Virus record (IMG/VR): IMGVR_UViG_3300020185_000051 | Location: 1 to 62,481 of that record | DNA from: a virus | Length of the DNA stretch: 62,481 bases | Strand: one strand, 5' to 3' | Part shown: positions 25,853 to 34,353 of the stretch, one piece after another | How the letters are laid out: each line of letters starts with the position of its first letter | Position numbering within the stretch: position 1 is the stretch's first letter | Notes under the pieces: model-generated | The model's database searches: none | Told to the model about the DNA's origin: nothing | What the model saw: the letters and a program-made list of their open reading frames with translations, nothing else | Made by a program: the position numbers and the translations under genes

Positions 25853-25881
25853 ATACTACACTCTTATAACTAGTTTGTCAA
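25853..25881 (-). promoter_or_regulatory. Sigma70-type promoter, -10 6 nt before primase ATG (leaderless)
   Basis: TTGACA (25881-25876), 17-nt spacer, TAGTAT (25858-25853), then ACATGT and ATG at 25846. Lies inside the end of the structural gene 26674-25856. Confidence 0.75.
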
Positions 25882-26674
25882 GTGATCCATTTGTTTTTGT
25901 GAAGACAGGGCGCAAAAATCTTAAATTACTCTGGAAGCTAAATGGTTCAATACCAGTAAAGTTAGTGAACAAATGGAAGTAATCTTGTACACCAAGTTCA
26001 ATCTTAAACCAGTCATCTTCCTCAGGGGCTGGACTTGCTGTTCCTTCAATAAAGAAGTTACCAGAAAAATCTGTTGCATATGCACCAATTGTAACTAGTC
26101 CATTTGATTTATCGTAGTAACCAGGTCCGTACATTGTATCGCCATAAAACTTTTCATTTCTTTCTATGAAATTTGTTGTTGCTTGAGTGTTTAGCGGAAT
26201 ATATCCTGCACTTGTAGTTACTTCAACCACATGTCCTGGGCGCATATTAGTATCGCTAAACAATGGCTTTGTTAATCCACGAGTATCAGTATAACTTAAT
26301 ACAATCTCATATAATCCTGGCTCAATACTTGACACTTTCTCACTACGAGCAAAGAACATGATAAGTCCAGTATTATAGTCAACTACTTCGCATTTTCTAC
26401 TTAGTATTGCACTATTAGTTACTGCATTAATAATGGTGGCGTTTATGGTCATTCCACGCAAATCTAAAGGTTTGGAGTTTTGTGTTTTTACATAATAGAA
26501 GAACTCATTATCAAAACCTTTATAAAGCATTTGCTTTCTGTAATTCAATGGGGCATTAATAGTTGTTGCACGTGAACTGGTATATTTGCTTAAACCTGCT
26601 CTGTCTACTTGTGTATCTAATGCATAAAGGTTGCCTGCTTGATTAATATTAAAACTTGTGTTATAGTTACTCAT
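25856..26674 (-). CDS. Putative virion structural protein
   Basis: 272 aa, beta-rich, no enzyme motif. Begins MSNYNTSFNINQAGNLYALD and contains long alternating strands typical of tail or head surface proteins. A late promoter GATAAATATC is 20-27 nt before the ATG with SD TAGGAG. It is an isolated late gene inside the replication block, divergent from the + strand gene at 26741. Confidence 0.6.
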   Translation of the reverse strand: MSNYNTSFNINQAGNLYALDTQVDRAGLSKYTSSRATTINAPLNYRKQMLYKGFDNEFFYYVKTQNSKPLDLRGMTINATIINAVTNSAILSRKCEVVDYNTGLIMFFARSEKVSSIEPGLYEIVLSYTDTRGLTKPLFSDTNMRPGHVVEVTTSAGYIPLNTQATTNFIERNEKFYGDTMYGPGYYDKSNGLVTIGAYATDFSGNFFIEGTASPAPEEDDWFKIELGVQDYFHLFTNFTGIEPFSFQSNLRFLRPVFTKTNGSLDKLVIRV

Positions 26675-26693
26675 TTTAGTCTCCTACTATAGA

Positions 26694-26701
26694 TATTTAT
26701 C
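26694..26701 (-). promoter_or_regulatory. T4-type late promoter of 26674 gene
   Basis: GGATAAATATCT on the minus strand, 20 nt before the ATG; forms a divergent late-promoter pair with 26725-26732. Confidence 0.65.
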
Positions 26702-26724
26702 CAAATTACACCAAATTTTTTAGA

Positions 26725-26732
26725 TATAAATA
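26725..26732 (+). promoter_or_regulatory. T4-type late promoter (perfect TATAAATA) on the + strand
   Basis: TATAAATA ends 8 nt before the ATG at 26741. T4 late transcripts start some 5-8 nt beyond this element, so the 26741 mRNA would have almost no leader. Confidence 0.7.
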
Positions 26733-26740
26733 CAATTAGG

Positions 26741-27112
26741 ATGAATACAACATATCAAACTTTATTAGAAGAATATCCGTTTTTGTCGGTTATCGCACAT
26801 GCTGGCAATGAATATTTGGGAATCGTACAAAACGTTGATACCCATATTGCTACGATGTATGTGTACGACCGTTTAAGAAATATGGATGAAAAACTTGAAT
26901 TTTTAGAATTGGGAGAAACTTGGTGGTGGGAGACTAATAGGAAATTACCTATTAACATTGCATTAATGAACAAGTGGAATTTTACCCATTGCTGTCAAAG
27001 TTTTAATGTCAAACAGATGGAAATAATAAGCGGTCCTGAAGTAAGATTAAGCAATAGCATTACTAAACGTATTAAACGTAGATCAATTAATCTTATGAGA
27101 AAGAATCTTTAA
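26741..27112 (+). CDS. Conserved hypothetical protein of marine T4-like phages
   Basis: 123 aa on the opposite strand to its neighbours. A Trp-rich block (LGETWWWETNRKLPIN, about residues 63-78) and a basic C-terminus (KRIKRRSINLMRKNL) are visible; I associate this pattern with cyanophage hypotheticals. The perfect late promoter sits 8 nt before the ATG, and the only SD-like bases (TTAGG) touch the start codon. The message may therefore be leaderless. Its 3' end overlaps the convergent 27093-27674 gene by 20 nt. Confidence 0.6.
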   Translation: MNTTYQTLLEEYPFLSVIAHAGNEYLGIVQNVDTHIATMYVYDRLRNMDEKLEFLELGETWWWETNRKLPINIALMNKWNFTHCCQSFNVKQMEIISGPEVRLSNSITKRIKRRSINLMRKNL

Positions 27113-27674
27113 CAATTTTGTTTAACTGAACAATTATAGCCATAGCGTATGCATGTGCATGTGCTTTTTTAAAAAAATAACCTTCGTCATTGTTTGGCTT
27201 TGTCCAAACATCAGAAAGAACTACTTGCCAACTTTTTCCTAGCAAATGACGTTTTGCAGGCCTAATCACACCTAGTACCGCAGCTAGTTGGCCAATGCTC
27301 TGCGGTTTCATTCTACGTACTACTTCATAATGACTATGTATATGGAATAATTTTTTAACAATATCTTCATGCTCAAGTAATTCCCACATTACATCCATGG
27401 ATAGAAGTTCATCCATTTCAGCATTGGTTTCAATGCCATCATATACGCTAACATTTAAGATATCCATTTTAAAGAATCCAAAGCTTTCTGCTTCCTTGTG
27501 ATCAACAGTACAAAAACCATTAAATGGATTTTCTGGTACTTCATGGAAGTATACACCAGTGTTGTGCTTTTTTTGTCGATTTTTGTCATTAATCATTGCA
27601 GGTGTATTTTTAATACAATTTAGAAGTTTGTTTCTGTCTGCGGTATCAATATCAATATCTGTTGTAGTAATCAT
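27093..27674 (-). CDS. DnaE/PolC-related fragment-like protein
   Basis: 193 aa from the ATG at 27674, which overlaps the upstream stop as ATGA; an upstream in-frame ATG at 27695 is less likely. Four segments in order resemble bacterial DNA polymerase III alpha: HNTGVYFH, FFKMDILNV, SIGQLAAVLGVIRPAKRH and FFKKAHAHAYAMAI. The last recalls 'FNKSHAxAYA' of DnaE and the second 'KFDFLGL'. The polymerase catalytic Asp motif is not evident, so this looks like a reduced, non-polymerising relative. Conserved in marine T4-like phages as I recall; role in replication is inference. Confidence 0.6.
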   Translation of the reverse strand: MITTTDIDIDTADRNKLLNCIKNTPAMINDKNRQKKHNTGVYFHEVPENPFNGFCTVDHKEAESFGFFKMDILNVSVYDGIETNAEMDELLSMDVMWELLEHEDIVKKLFHIHSHYEVVRRMKPQSIGQLAAVLGVIRPAKRHLLGKSWQVVLSDVWTKPNNDEGYFFKKAHAHAYAMAIIVQLNKIVKDSFS

Positions 27675-28354
27675 CCTATAATACTTTCTACCCATGCAAA
27701 GTCTGGGGCATTGGTTTTTAATTTACGTTGCCAATATTGCGGATCAATGTAATCTACTATTAATCCAAGTTGATCACCGTTCATGCTATCTAGTAAATTT
27801 TGTGCTGTTTCGCTGGAATAAATAACCCAAGGACTAATACGTCCACTACATATATGAAATACAATTTGGTTAATATTAGCATGTTGCCAATAATCATTCC
27901 AGTTCATATTTGTTGACTCTGCCCATTCATTCATAAACATAATAGTTCGTTCTACCGCACGATCGCAACTTTCCTTCTTGAGTCGTTCTTTGTTCCAAAG
28001 ATTAAACTGTGTATCACGTGTCCAACTATCCAGCCTAACACTATTTTTTAACAACCATGTAGTGTATCCTTCAAAGTCGTCTATTTTTAAATCTATAGCA
28101 TACATACCAAACTTAACAAATGCACTGTAGTAATTACTACCAGCAAAGTCTTCATATGACTTTGGCTTTCTACTATTTGTACCAATTCGATAAAACAATT
28201 GAAAGGCACGATAACCCAAACGAACGTCTGGGTCATCTTTCTGCATATGTCTGCGTTTTTGTTCACAAGTGTGTGATGCTAGAGTTTTTTCTCTAACAAA
28301 ACTCTTGTTGCAATATTCGCACTTAAATTTAACTGGTGTAGCCATTTTTTCCAT
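27671..28354 (-). CDS. Zinc-finger protein, probably DNA-binding
   Basis: 227 aa. An N-terminal C2H2/C2HC-type finger: FKCEYCNKSFVREKTLASH, with Cys at the C-x2-C pair, one His, then a Cys (TCEQKRRH) and a further His. The rest is helical with many Trp and no known domain. The start at 28354 is predicted leaderless: TATAAT ends exactly 6 nt upstream. An alternative ATG three codons in (ATGGCT) has a weak GGA SD. Couples by ATGA to the DnaE-like gene. Confidence 0.6.
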   Translation of the reverse strand: MEKMATPVKFKCEYCNKSFVREKTLASHTCEQKRRHMQKDDPDVRLGYRAFQLFYRIGTNSRKPKSYEDFAGSNYYSAFVKFGMYAIDLKIDDFEGYTTWLLKNSVRLDSWTRDTQFNLWNKERLKKESCDRAVERTIMFMNEWAESTNMNWNDYWQHANINQIVFHICSGRISPWVIYSSETAQNLLDSMNGDQLGLIVDYIDPQYWQRKLKTNAPDFAWVESIIG

Positions 28355-28360
28355 ATATTC

Positions 28361-28389
28361 ATTATAACACTAAACAATAAATCTTGCAA
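28361..28389 (-). promoter_or_regulatory. Sigma70-type promoter, -10 6 nt before ATG (leaderless)
   Basis: TTGCAA (28389-28384), 17-nt spacer, TATAAT (28366-28361), then GAATAT and ATG at 28354. Confidence 0.7.
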
Positions 28390-29263
28390 GTGGATCTTTG
28401 TGATCTTCACCACAACAAAATGCACAAAATCTGTCAAACATTTCCATTTGGTCAGTCATTGCTACAGAGTATTCAATGTTTAATTTCAAACATAGATCTG
28501 GAATATTAATATTAAACAAATCAACATGAATAACATCTGGATCATCCTTAAACATCTGATATAGAGAATTAGCTGAGAATATTTCTTCTTCAAAAACGTC
28601 ATCAATAAATTTTTGTTTATTCTCTGGCGTATTGGTTGGTACTTCTGGATAACCATGATGGTATGCTGCTTGTAGTTGCCAAAATTCTAACTTTCCTTCT
28701 GCAGCTTCCTGTCTAGCATTTCCTAATCGCCTACCTAACGCAATTCTGTAATCTTCATTATCTCCATGATGATCATGCACATGCATATCAAAGCTTTGTA
28801 CAAGTTCGTTTAAATCAAACTTCCTGCTCCAATATGCTATCGCAAACATTTTTTTATACTTTTCTGTGTTTGGATGATCGTAATCTGGCGGTCCAACAAT
28901 TACAATATTACAATTTGGGTTTTTCCATACAGTTTGTTTTGAATAGGCTCCATAACTAAGTCCAAAGATTGTTCTCACATCTAAGTTTGCGACGTAGTTG
29001 TCCATCCATGAAAAGTCGTTGTTATCTTGTTCGATAGATTCGATATAGGCGTGTGTCCAACTACTTGGATTATCACTATGATTATCCCACGGGTCAATAT
29101 CAGTTCTATCGCCTGGCTGCCAAAATTTATGTACTAGTTCAAGTTCTAAATATTCACTAAATTTAAAATTGTCTGATTTGTAAGTTGGGCTTTGTTCTAG
29201 TATCCAGCCAACAATACTTGCTGACATTCCTTCATAGCTATATATGTAGCAATGATCTTTCAT
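28370..29263 (-). CDS. Hypothetical protein (297 aa)
   Basis: Not recognised. It has a central strand followed by proline-glycine turn (CNIVIVGPPDYDHP, about residues 118-131), a His/Asp cluster (MHVHDHHGD), and a Cys-Cys near the C-terminus. The N-terminal YSYEGMSASIVGWILEQ could be a nucleotide- or sulfonucleotide-binding loop, but this is weak. ATGA overlap with the gp62 stop puts it in the UvsW-gp62 operon. Confidence 0.5.
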   Translation of the reverse strand: MKDHCYIYSYEGMSASIVGWILEQSPTYKSDNFKFSEYLELELVHKFWQPGDRTDIDPWDNHSDNPSSWTHAYIESIEQDNNDFSWMDNYVANLDVRTIFGLSYGAYSKQTVWKNPNCNIVIVGPPDYDHPNTEKYKKMFAIAYWSRKFDLNELVQSFDMHVHDHHGDNEDYRIALGRRLGNARQEAAEGKLEFWQLQAAYHHGYPEVPTNTPENKQKFIDDVFEEEIFSANSLYQMFKDDPDVIHVDLFNINIPDLCLKLNIEYSVAMTDQMEMFDRFCAFCCGEDHKDPLARFIV

Positions 29264-29712
29264 TTGCGTTTTCTCTTTTTATTGTCATCAAGTTGTTCTT
29301 TCAAGTCCTTAGCTTGCTTGACAGTTAATGTGTTTAAATAGATGTTAATTTCATCGTCATTTAAATAGGGATATTTTGTAGCAACTAATTCTACCATCTT
29401 GTCGCTTTTGCCACGTTTCCCTGGGGCAATCCAAGGATGGAATTGATTGCTCCCTATACCTACTACCTGTAGTAGTTGTATTTGTAGTTCTGGATGATGA
29501 CGTAATGTGTTAAAGTGTACATTAACTAGTTCATTGGTCCATTCTAAATAATGTTCTTCGAAGTCAATAACATCATGCTTTACACTACTAGCATATCGCA
29601 TTAACATCCACGGACTTACTTTCTTCTTCTCATCAGCAGTTAGATCGTTATACCAGTTTCTGTTCTTTTTATCAATTGCTGACATTTCAGCTTTAATGCT
29701 AAGTCCACCCAT
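29260..29712 (-). CDS. 62: Clamp-loader small subunit (T4 gp62-like)
   Basis: 150 aa from the ATG at 29712, which overlaps the previous stop; an in-frame TTG lies two codons upstream. The segment AIDKKNRNWYNDLTADEKKK followed by SPWMLMRYASSV matches the conserved N-terminal block of gp62 in marine T4-like phages. The WIAPGKRGKSDK and YPYLNDDEINIY blocks follow in order. gp62 with gp44 loads the gp45 sliding clamp; neither gp44 nor gp45 is seen in this window. T4 gp62 is 187 aa. Confidence 0.75.
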   Translation of the reverse strand: MGGLSIKAEMSAIDKKNRNWYNDLTADEKKKVSPWMLMRYASSVKHDVIDFEEHYLEWTNELVNVHFNTLRHHPELQIQLLQVVGIGSNQFHPWIAPGKRGKSDKMVELVATKYPYLNDDEINIYLNTLTVKQAKDLKEQLDDNKKRKRK

Positions 29713-30212
29713 TACCAAATTTCGTTCATATCTAAAACCTCAGGTATCTTATTTGCATCTTTAACAATAATAATACACGGGCTTTCTGGCTCATCGCTTA
29801 ATGGCACACAAAGTAAGTGGCCATATTTTAGTTTAGGTGCATGCCATTTAATATCGTTATATATATTAACAATATCTACTTGCAAATACTGCGGCTGAAA
29901 TCCATTAATAGGATTCATTGCAAATGTAGTGAATCCACGATCGTTTAGGCTCATTAAACTAACTACTTCAGGATCACCTACTTCTGGATCACAAATAATA
30001 ATACTCCAATCAAGTGGTACATTCACTGTATATTTACCAATTTGTAATACCGCCGCTGGACTATAAAAACTTTCCAAAAAGATTAGTGGAATAAAGTAAT
30101 AGTCTACATTCTTTGGATTTGTGTAATCTAATACACCATATCTCAAGTCATCAATTGTTTCTGGTATTTCATCCAGTTCATATGTAGTGTTGTCTACTGT
30201 TAGGATTTTCAT
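29712..30212 (-). CDS. Hypothetical protein between uvsW and gene 62
   Basis: 166 aa, acidic, beta-rich, no recognised domain. Sequence elements VPLDWSIIICDPEVGDPEVV and FAMNPINGFQPQYL are distinctive and I associate them with marine myophage hypotheticals. ATGA overlap with uvsW upstream and TAATG with gp62 downstream show tight co-translation, so a role in replication is plausible. Confidence 0.55.
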   Translation of the reverse strand: MKILTVDNTTYELDEIPETIDDLRYGVLDYTNPKNVDYYFIPLIFLESFYSPAAVLQIGKYTVNVPLDWSIIICDPEVGDPEVVSLMSLNDRGFTTFAMNPINGFQPQYLQVDIVNIYNDIKWHAPKLKYGHLLCVPLSDEPESPCIIIVKDANKIPEVLDMNEIW

Positions 30213-31660
30213 TTGTATTTTACTTTCTCGATTGTAAACGGATAGTTTGCCTCTTTATAAAACTTTTTTCTTTCCGTTAAATGTTTTTTGCTATACTTAG
30301 CGGTACTTGTTATGTCCCAGATTTGTACAAAATCTTTATCTTCTGCTTTTCTTACTCCACGCCCAATTGACTGAATTACTCTTACAAAGGACTTGCCAGG
30401 CTCCAGTAGAACCATGTTAAAGATACGAGGAATGTTAATGCCCACGGAAGCAACTCCATAGGTCGCGATAGTAATACTATTATTTGATTCATTAATTTCA
30501 TCATACGCCTCTTTTCTGTCAGTTGTTTTCATTATACCACTTACAAACTTTGCATTTGGCAGATTCTCCAATAACATTTCTCCGCTTTTAATTCTATCTA
30601 CGAGTACTAATGTATTGCCGTCTTGTGAAATTCTTTCAAGTAATTCACTGATGTAACGTATGCGAGCTTTGTCTGTTGTTAAGTAGCTTAGTTCACTTTG
30701 GTAGTTATTATATTCCACATGTTCCATCATTTGCACAACATTAACATGACATTTACTTAAAACGTCCATATCTTGTAATGTTTTAGCCGCCAGTCGATTG
30801 ACTACTTCTCCCAAGCAAGCTTGCAAACTTACAAACTCATGTGGTGCTTTAGGAATAGTTCCTGTTAATCCCCAACGTAGCGGAATATGCGCAAAATCCT
30901 TTGTTAACATTTCTTTAAGTACATCAGCTTTTGCTTGGTGTACTTCGTCAACAATCACACATACTACATCTTCAGCAAATTCAGCTAATCCCAGTTCGCT
31001 CTCGCCTTCACGGAAACGCTTCTTAATACTGTTTAAACTTTGCCAAGTACAAATAGTATGTGTCTTGCCAATGTCTTTTTTATCTCCATAATAAACTCCA
31101 ACATCTAATCCTAAGTTTTCATAATCAGCGGCAGTTTGTCGTACTAGATCTTTATTAGGAACGATAACAATACTGCGGCCATATTCTTCTATCTTATAAC
31201 TTAATGCTGCTGTAATAAGTGTTTTACCGGCACCAGTTGCAATCTCTTGTAAGCAATGCGGCGTTTCCAAAAACTTATTTACGATCTCAATCTGATAGTC
31301 TCGCAATGTTACAGGTTGTCCTGCAACTGGGTGTTTCTCTGGCCAAACTTTATGTTGAAATGTCTCTGTTGATACTTTATCAAAATATAAATTATGATTT
31401 GTTCTCAAATCTTGAATCTCAGGAGCATATCCGTCACCAATAATAATTGGCAATACACGATCTAGTAAATTAGTATATGTAACTCCCCCTACAGTAAAAT
31501 AAGTAGCACACCCATCCCATCTGCCTAGTTTGTAGGCAGGAACATGATATGCATGGGGCATAAAAAACTTTAACTCTTTTTCGCACTTGCGCCTAGTGTC
31601 CAGATCAAGTCCTTCAATCTTGCAGTTAACTTCATCTTTTAAAATAATTTTACATGTCAT
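30209..31660 (-). CDS. uvsW: UvsW-like superfamily 2 helicase
   Basis: 483 aa (T4 UvsW 503). Walker A is ATGAGKT (about residues 140-146) and the DEVH box lies in VVCVIVDEVHQ. GLTGTIP is motif III, and QSIGRGVRK is the arginine-finger motif VI. It remodels R-loops, D-loops and stalled forks and promotes recombination-dependent replication. TATAGT ends 6 nt before the ATG and there is no SD: predicted leaderless early mRNA, unlike T4 uvsW, which is a late gene. Confidence 0.93.
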   Translation of the reverse strand: MTCKIILKDEVNCKIEGLDLDTRRKCEKELKFFMPHAYHVPAYKLGRWDGCATYFTVGGVTYTNLLDRVLPIIIGDGYAPEIQDLRTNHNLYFDKVSTETFQHKVWPEKHPVAGQPVTLRDYQIEIVNKFLETPHCLQEIATGAGKTLITAALSYKIEEYGRSIVIVPNKDLVRQTAADYENLGLDVGVYYGDKKDIGKTHTICTWQSLNSIKKRFREGESELGLAEFAEDVVCVIVDEVHQAKADVLKEMLTKDFAHIPLRWGLTGTIPKAPHEFVSLQACLGEVVNRLAAKTLQDMDVLSKCHVNVVQMMEHVEYNNYQSELSYLTTDKARIRYISELLERISQDGNTLVLVDRIKSGEMLLENLPNAKFVSGIMKTTDRKEAYDEINESNNSITIATYGVASVGINIPRIFNMVLLEPGKSFVRVIQSIGRGVRKAEDKDFVQIWDITSTAKYSKKHLTERKKFYKEANYPFTIEKVKYK

Positions 31661-31666
31661 ACTAAT

Positions 31667-31695
31667 ACTATACTTTATATAAGGGAGGGTGTCAA
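31667..31695 (-). promoter_or_regulatory. Sigma70-type promoter, -10 6 nt before uvsW ATG (leaderless)
   Basis: TTGACA (31695-31690), 17-nt spacer, TATAGT (31672-31667), then ATTAGT and ATG at 31660. Confidence 0.78.
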
Positions 31696-31701
31696 TCTAA
31701 A

Positions 31702-32037
31702 TTAACTTTTCAGATACAATAGTAGTCCGTACAAGCAAATTAATGTTAATGCAATAGCTGCAGATATTGCCGTCCAGAAATTATAATTTAAGATCATATA
31801 TGAAAATACAGGAAAAAATATCAAACTAACAACTACAAAATAAACAGTTTCTTTGGCTAATTTTGCAAACGTTGCTGGATCAATACCTCCTCCATAATGC
31901 ATAAACACTAAACTAATAATAGTGCCTAATGGTATGCCCAAAATAAGTGCGCCAATAGTCGGGTTTCCTCTTTGGGCGGCGCTTACTACACTGGCGACAA
32001 TAATGCCGCCAATGATTGCTTTGATTAAAAATTCCAT
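31702..32037 (-). CDS. Multi-pass small membrane protein
   Basis: 111 aa with about four hydrophobic helices (roughly residues 3-20, 27-46, 63-83, 86-108). The loop AAQRGNPTIGALILGIPLG with G-P-x-x-x-x-L-x-L resembles GlpM/DUF3147-like inner-membrane proteins. Function unknown; the position after an AAA ATPase gene in an early operon argues against a holin. SD GGAAG. Confidence 0.55.
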   Translation of the reverse strand: MEFLIKAIIGGIIVASVVSAAQRGNPTIGALILGIPLGTIISLVFMHYGGGIDPATFAKLAKETVYFVVVSLIFFPVFSYMILNYNFWTAISAAIALTLICLYGLLLYLKS

Positions 32038-32038
32038 T

Positions 32039-32902
32039 CTACTTCCGTTTCATACAAGTTACTTCGGCAGTACGCATCCATTTGCTACCCATTGACTTTT
32101 TAAGGTCAGCAAGTTTAGTAACCATACGTAAACTAATCTCACGCATACGGTCTTTGTTATCGATCATAAAGTTCATTAGTTGTGTTTCTTCTTGGGCAGT
32201 AAAGTCGTATTCGTTAAGCATACCATCTGCAACGATTTGCTTACAACGCAATACCTTTTCACGTGTTGTATCCATTGTAAGATCTAAATAGTGACAACGT
32301 GACATAATAGCATCTAGGTGATCTTTAATTTTGCCACGTACTTTATCAAACTTAAGGTTTGTAATAAAAATAACACTACCTTTAAATTCAAACTTATCAG
32401 GAATGCCTTCACGGCGTAGCAATGCACTATCTGTATTCCAGCTCAAAGTACGCTTCTTGCTTGAGTCTAGTGCCGCTTTAAGCAAGTTAAGCGATGTCTC
32501 ATCATACAATACTGTATCACAATCATCTAGCACAAGAACACTTTTTCTATCTGCATTATTGTACAATACTTTATACAACCCAATTGCACTTGACGCACCT
32601 TTGATAACTTCGTATCGTAGCTTGTTTTCAGCCATTACATCAAATAAGGAGTCTTTTTCTAAAACAGCTTCTACACCAAATGACTTACCAACGCCTGGAG
32701 GTCCTGTTACAACCATACCACGCACAACGCCATCAATTGACGCTTGTGTCATATCATCTAGAATACTAAAACGTTCACGCATACGTTCAATAATTTCTGC
32801 GTCTGTTTCATTTGGATTATCAATTGCTTCATCTTGTACTACTTCTAAAATTTTAGTAGCTTTTTTAGCACGAGTTTTTTTAAGTTGCATTACAGTTGCC
32901 AT
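32039..32902 (-). CDS. AAA+ ATPase of unknown role
   Basis: 287 aa. Walker A is TGPPGVGKS (about residues 66-74), Walker B is SVLVLDDCD, and sensor 1 is SVIFITNLKF; a basic N-terminus precedes. The protein is shorter than gp44 (319 aa) and lacks its SRC box, although a MSRCHYLDL stretch at about 208 superficially resembles it. It may be a remodelling ATPase or loader conserved in marine T4-like phages. Driven by its own early promoter; SD TGGAGA. Confidence 0.75.
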   Translation of the reverse strand: MATVMQLKKTRAKKATKILEVVQDEAIDNPNETDAEIIERMRERFSILDDMTQASIDGVVRGMVVTGPPGVGKSFGVEAVLEKDSLFDVMAENKLRYEVIKGASSAIGLYKVLYNNADRKSVLVLDDCDTVLYDETSLNLLKAALDSSKKRTLSWNTDSALLRREGIPDKFEFKGSVIFITNLKFDKVRGKIKDHLDAIMSRCHYLDLTMDTTREKVLRCKQIVADGMLNEYDFTAQEETQLMNFMIDNKDRMREISLRMVTKLADLKKSMGSKWMRTAEVTCMKRK

Positions 32903-32938
32903 TTTATTTCTCCATACGTTTCATCTAATTACCTTTAC

Positions 32939-32967
32939 ATTCTATATAAAGACAATACAATTGTCAA
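32939..32967 (-). promoter_or_regulatory. Sigma70-type early promoter of AAA ATPase gene
   Basis: TTGACA (32967-32962), 17-nt spacer, TAGAAT (32944-32939); leader about 30 nt with a clear SD. Confidence 0.75.
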
Positions 32968-33012
32968 TCAGAAAGCGAACAAACAAATCGTTAACTTTCA
33001 ATAGGTTATAAA

Positions 33013-33735
33013 TTAATATATTTTTACACGATTTACTAGTGTTTCTTTTGCGTTACTGAATCGACCAACTTCATGACGATGTGCTGTGCCGCGGAGCCTG
33101 ATTGTTTTTCCTTGAATAATATCATTGATATCAGGCTGGTCTCTCCACCAGAATTTAATAATATCTCTATTATTATGGACGGAGGTAATCATATACACTC
33201 CACTGGATTGGATATATTTGCAATCTATTATTTCTACAGATATATCATATCGAGTTTTTATTTCACCAAAATATTCACTATCGAATCGCAGTTCTTCCAG
33301 TTTAGTTTCAACTTTTGTTCTATGCGCATCAATTATATTCATATTTGGAATACTGGCAATAATAGCAATTTGAAACTTTGACAGTTCATTACCAGCAGAT
33401 AATGCTTTTGCAACATTATTTTCAAAATCGTTAATTGTACCATTCATTTTCTTCATCATAAACTTTCCTTGAAATTTTTTACAAATTTCTGTTGCGGTAG
33501 TCATTGATTTAATAGATGGTTGTGTTTGTGACATAATAAGTTCAGATAGCATTGTTTTGCTATCTTGTACTACAACACGGTTTTCTCCGTTGTCATCAAA
33601 TTTTACATAGCCTTGCCCACTTCTGACAAAGCCAAATTTTTCATAAGTTTCGAGAGCTAATGCTAGTACCTGTACAGGGTTATAATCTGCAACTGCTACT
33701 AGCAAAGCTTCTCGAGTATCTGTAGTTGTGGTCAT
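33013..33735 (-). CDS. Conserved hypothetical, possible OB-fold C-terminus
   Basis: 240 aa from the ATG at 33735, chosen for its SD (GGAGA, 6 nt upstream); an in-frame ATG 13 codons earlier lacks one. N-terminal helices, then a C-terminal strand set ending IRLRGTAHRHEVG...ETLVNRVKIY. That ending resembles the last strands of a nucleic-acid-binding OB fold. Early promoter at 33792-33820. Lies between uvsY and the AAA ATPase; a replication/recombination accessory is likely but unproven. Confidence 0.55.
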   Translation of the reverse strand: MTTTTDTREALLVAVADYNPVQVLALALETYEKFGFVRSGQGYVKFDDNGENRVVVQDSKTMLSELIMSQTQPSIKSMTTATEICKKFQGKFMMKKMNGTINDFENNVAKALSAGNELSKFQIAIIASIPNMNIIDAHRTKVETKLEELRFDSEYFGEIKTRYDISVEIIDCKYIQSSGVYMITSVHNNRDIIKFWWRDQPDINDIIQGKTIRLRGTAHRHEVGRFSNAKETLVNRVKIY

Positions 33736-33791
33736 TTTTCTATCTCCGCATATTTGAGTGCATTGTTTCAGCACTCTGTGTCCGTATTATT

Positions 33792-33820
33792 ATACTAGCA
33801 AATACAGATACCAAAGTCAA
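33792..33820 (-). promoter_or_regulatory. Sigma70-type early promoter with extended -10
   Basis: TTGACT (33820-33815), 17-nt spacer ending TGC, TAGTAT (33797-33792): a TGn extended -10. Located just after the uvsY terminator. Confidence 0.78.
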
Positions 33821-33848
33821 GCCTTAAAGTGAATAAAAGTCAAAAAAA

Positions 33849-33869
33849 TACCTCCCACTAGGGGAGGTA
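33849..33869 (-). terminator. Rho-independent terminator after uvsY
   Basis: Minus strand TACCTCCC, 5-nt loop, GGGAGGTA, then seven T. Ends the gp32-uvsX-uvsY operon. Confidence 0.9.
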
Positions 33870-33894
33870 AGTGTTATACCAAATGTCACAATGG

Positions 33895-34353
33895 TTATAA
33901 GCTAATATCTTCTAGGCCTGCGGCCCTTAGTTTAACAATATTATTAATCTGAAACTGTTTTGCTTCTAGTGCTTTAATAACACCAATGAAGCGGTTTCTG
34001 ACTAAACTAAAATCGTTGATAACATATTGTAAGTTTACAACATCATCTTCGCCATCAACAAACTTTTCAGCGTCGCGACTACTTAACGCTCTTGCATATG
34101 TTTCTAAAAATTTTCTAAATGTTTTACTACGTATCTTTCGCATTTCTGTATTTAAAAATTCAAGTATCGCTTCCACTTCTTGAAGTTGATTAAAACGAAA
34201 CTCTACAATGCCAGGCATGTCTCTACTCTGCTTTTCTAAGTTTCCTTTCATACCACATTCAAATCTAGCTGATTCAATCTCACGCTCAAAGTGTGAGATT
34301 GCACCAACAATTTCTGCCATATTAGCCGTAACTTTGCGATACCAAATGCTCAT
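33895..34353 (-). CDS. uvsY: UvsY-like recombination mediator
   Basis: 152 aa, mostly helical and basic. The stretches RSKTFRKFLETYARALSSRD and QFQINNIVKLRAAGLED are the blocks I associate with cyanophage UvsY. UvsY helps UvsX displace gp32 from ssDNA; the genes for all three are in one operon here. T4 UvsY is 137 aa. Sequence-only assignment, strengthened by position. Confidence 0.7.
   Translation of the reverse strand: MSIWYRKVTANMAEIVGAISHFEREIESARFECGMKGNLEKQSRDMPGIVEFRFNQLQEVEAILEFLNTEMRKIRSKTFRKFLETYARALSSRDAEKFVDGEDDVVNLQYVINDFSLVRNRFIGVIKALEAKQFQINNIVKLRAAGLEDISL

Noticed and set aside
31702-32037. Holin
   Set aside because: Multi-pass but located in an early replication operon without lysis genes; fold resembles small transporter-like proteins more.
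32039-32902. gp44 clamp-loader large subunit
   Set aside because: It has AAA motifs but is short and lacks the expected gp44 arrangement next to gp62/gp45; left as an AAA+ ATPase of unknown role.
32331-33011. 226-aa open frame on the + strand
   Set aside because: Antisense to the AAA ATPase with its Walker motifs and promoter; no SD or family signal in the + frame.
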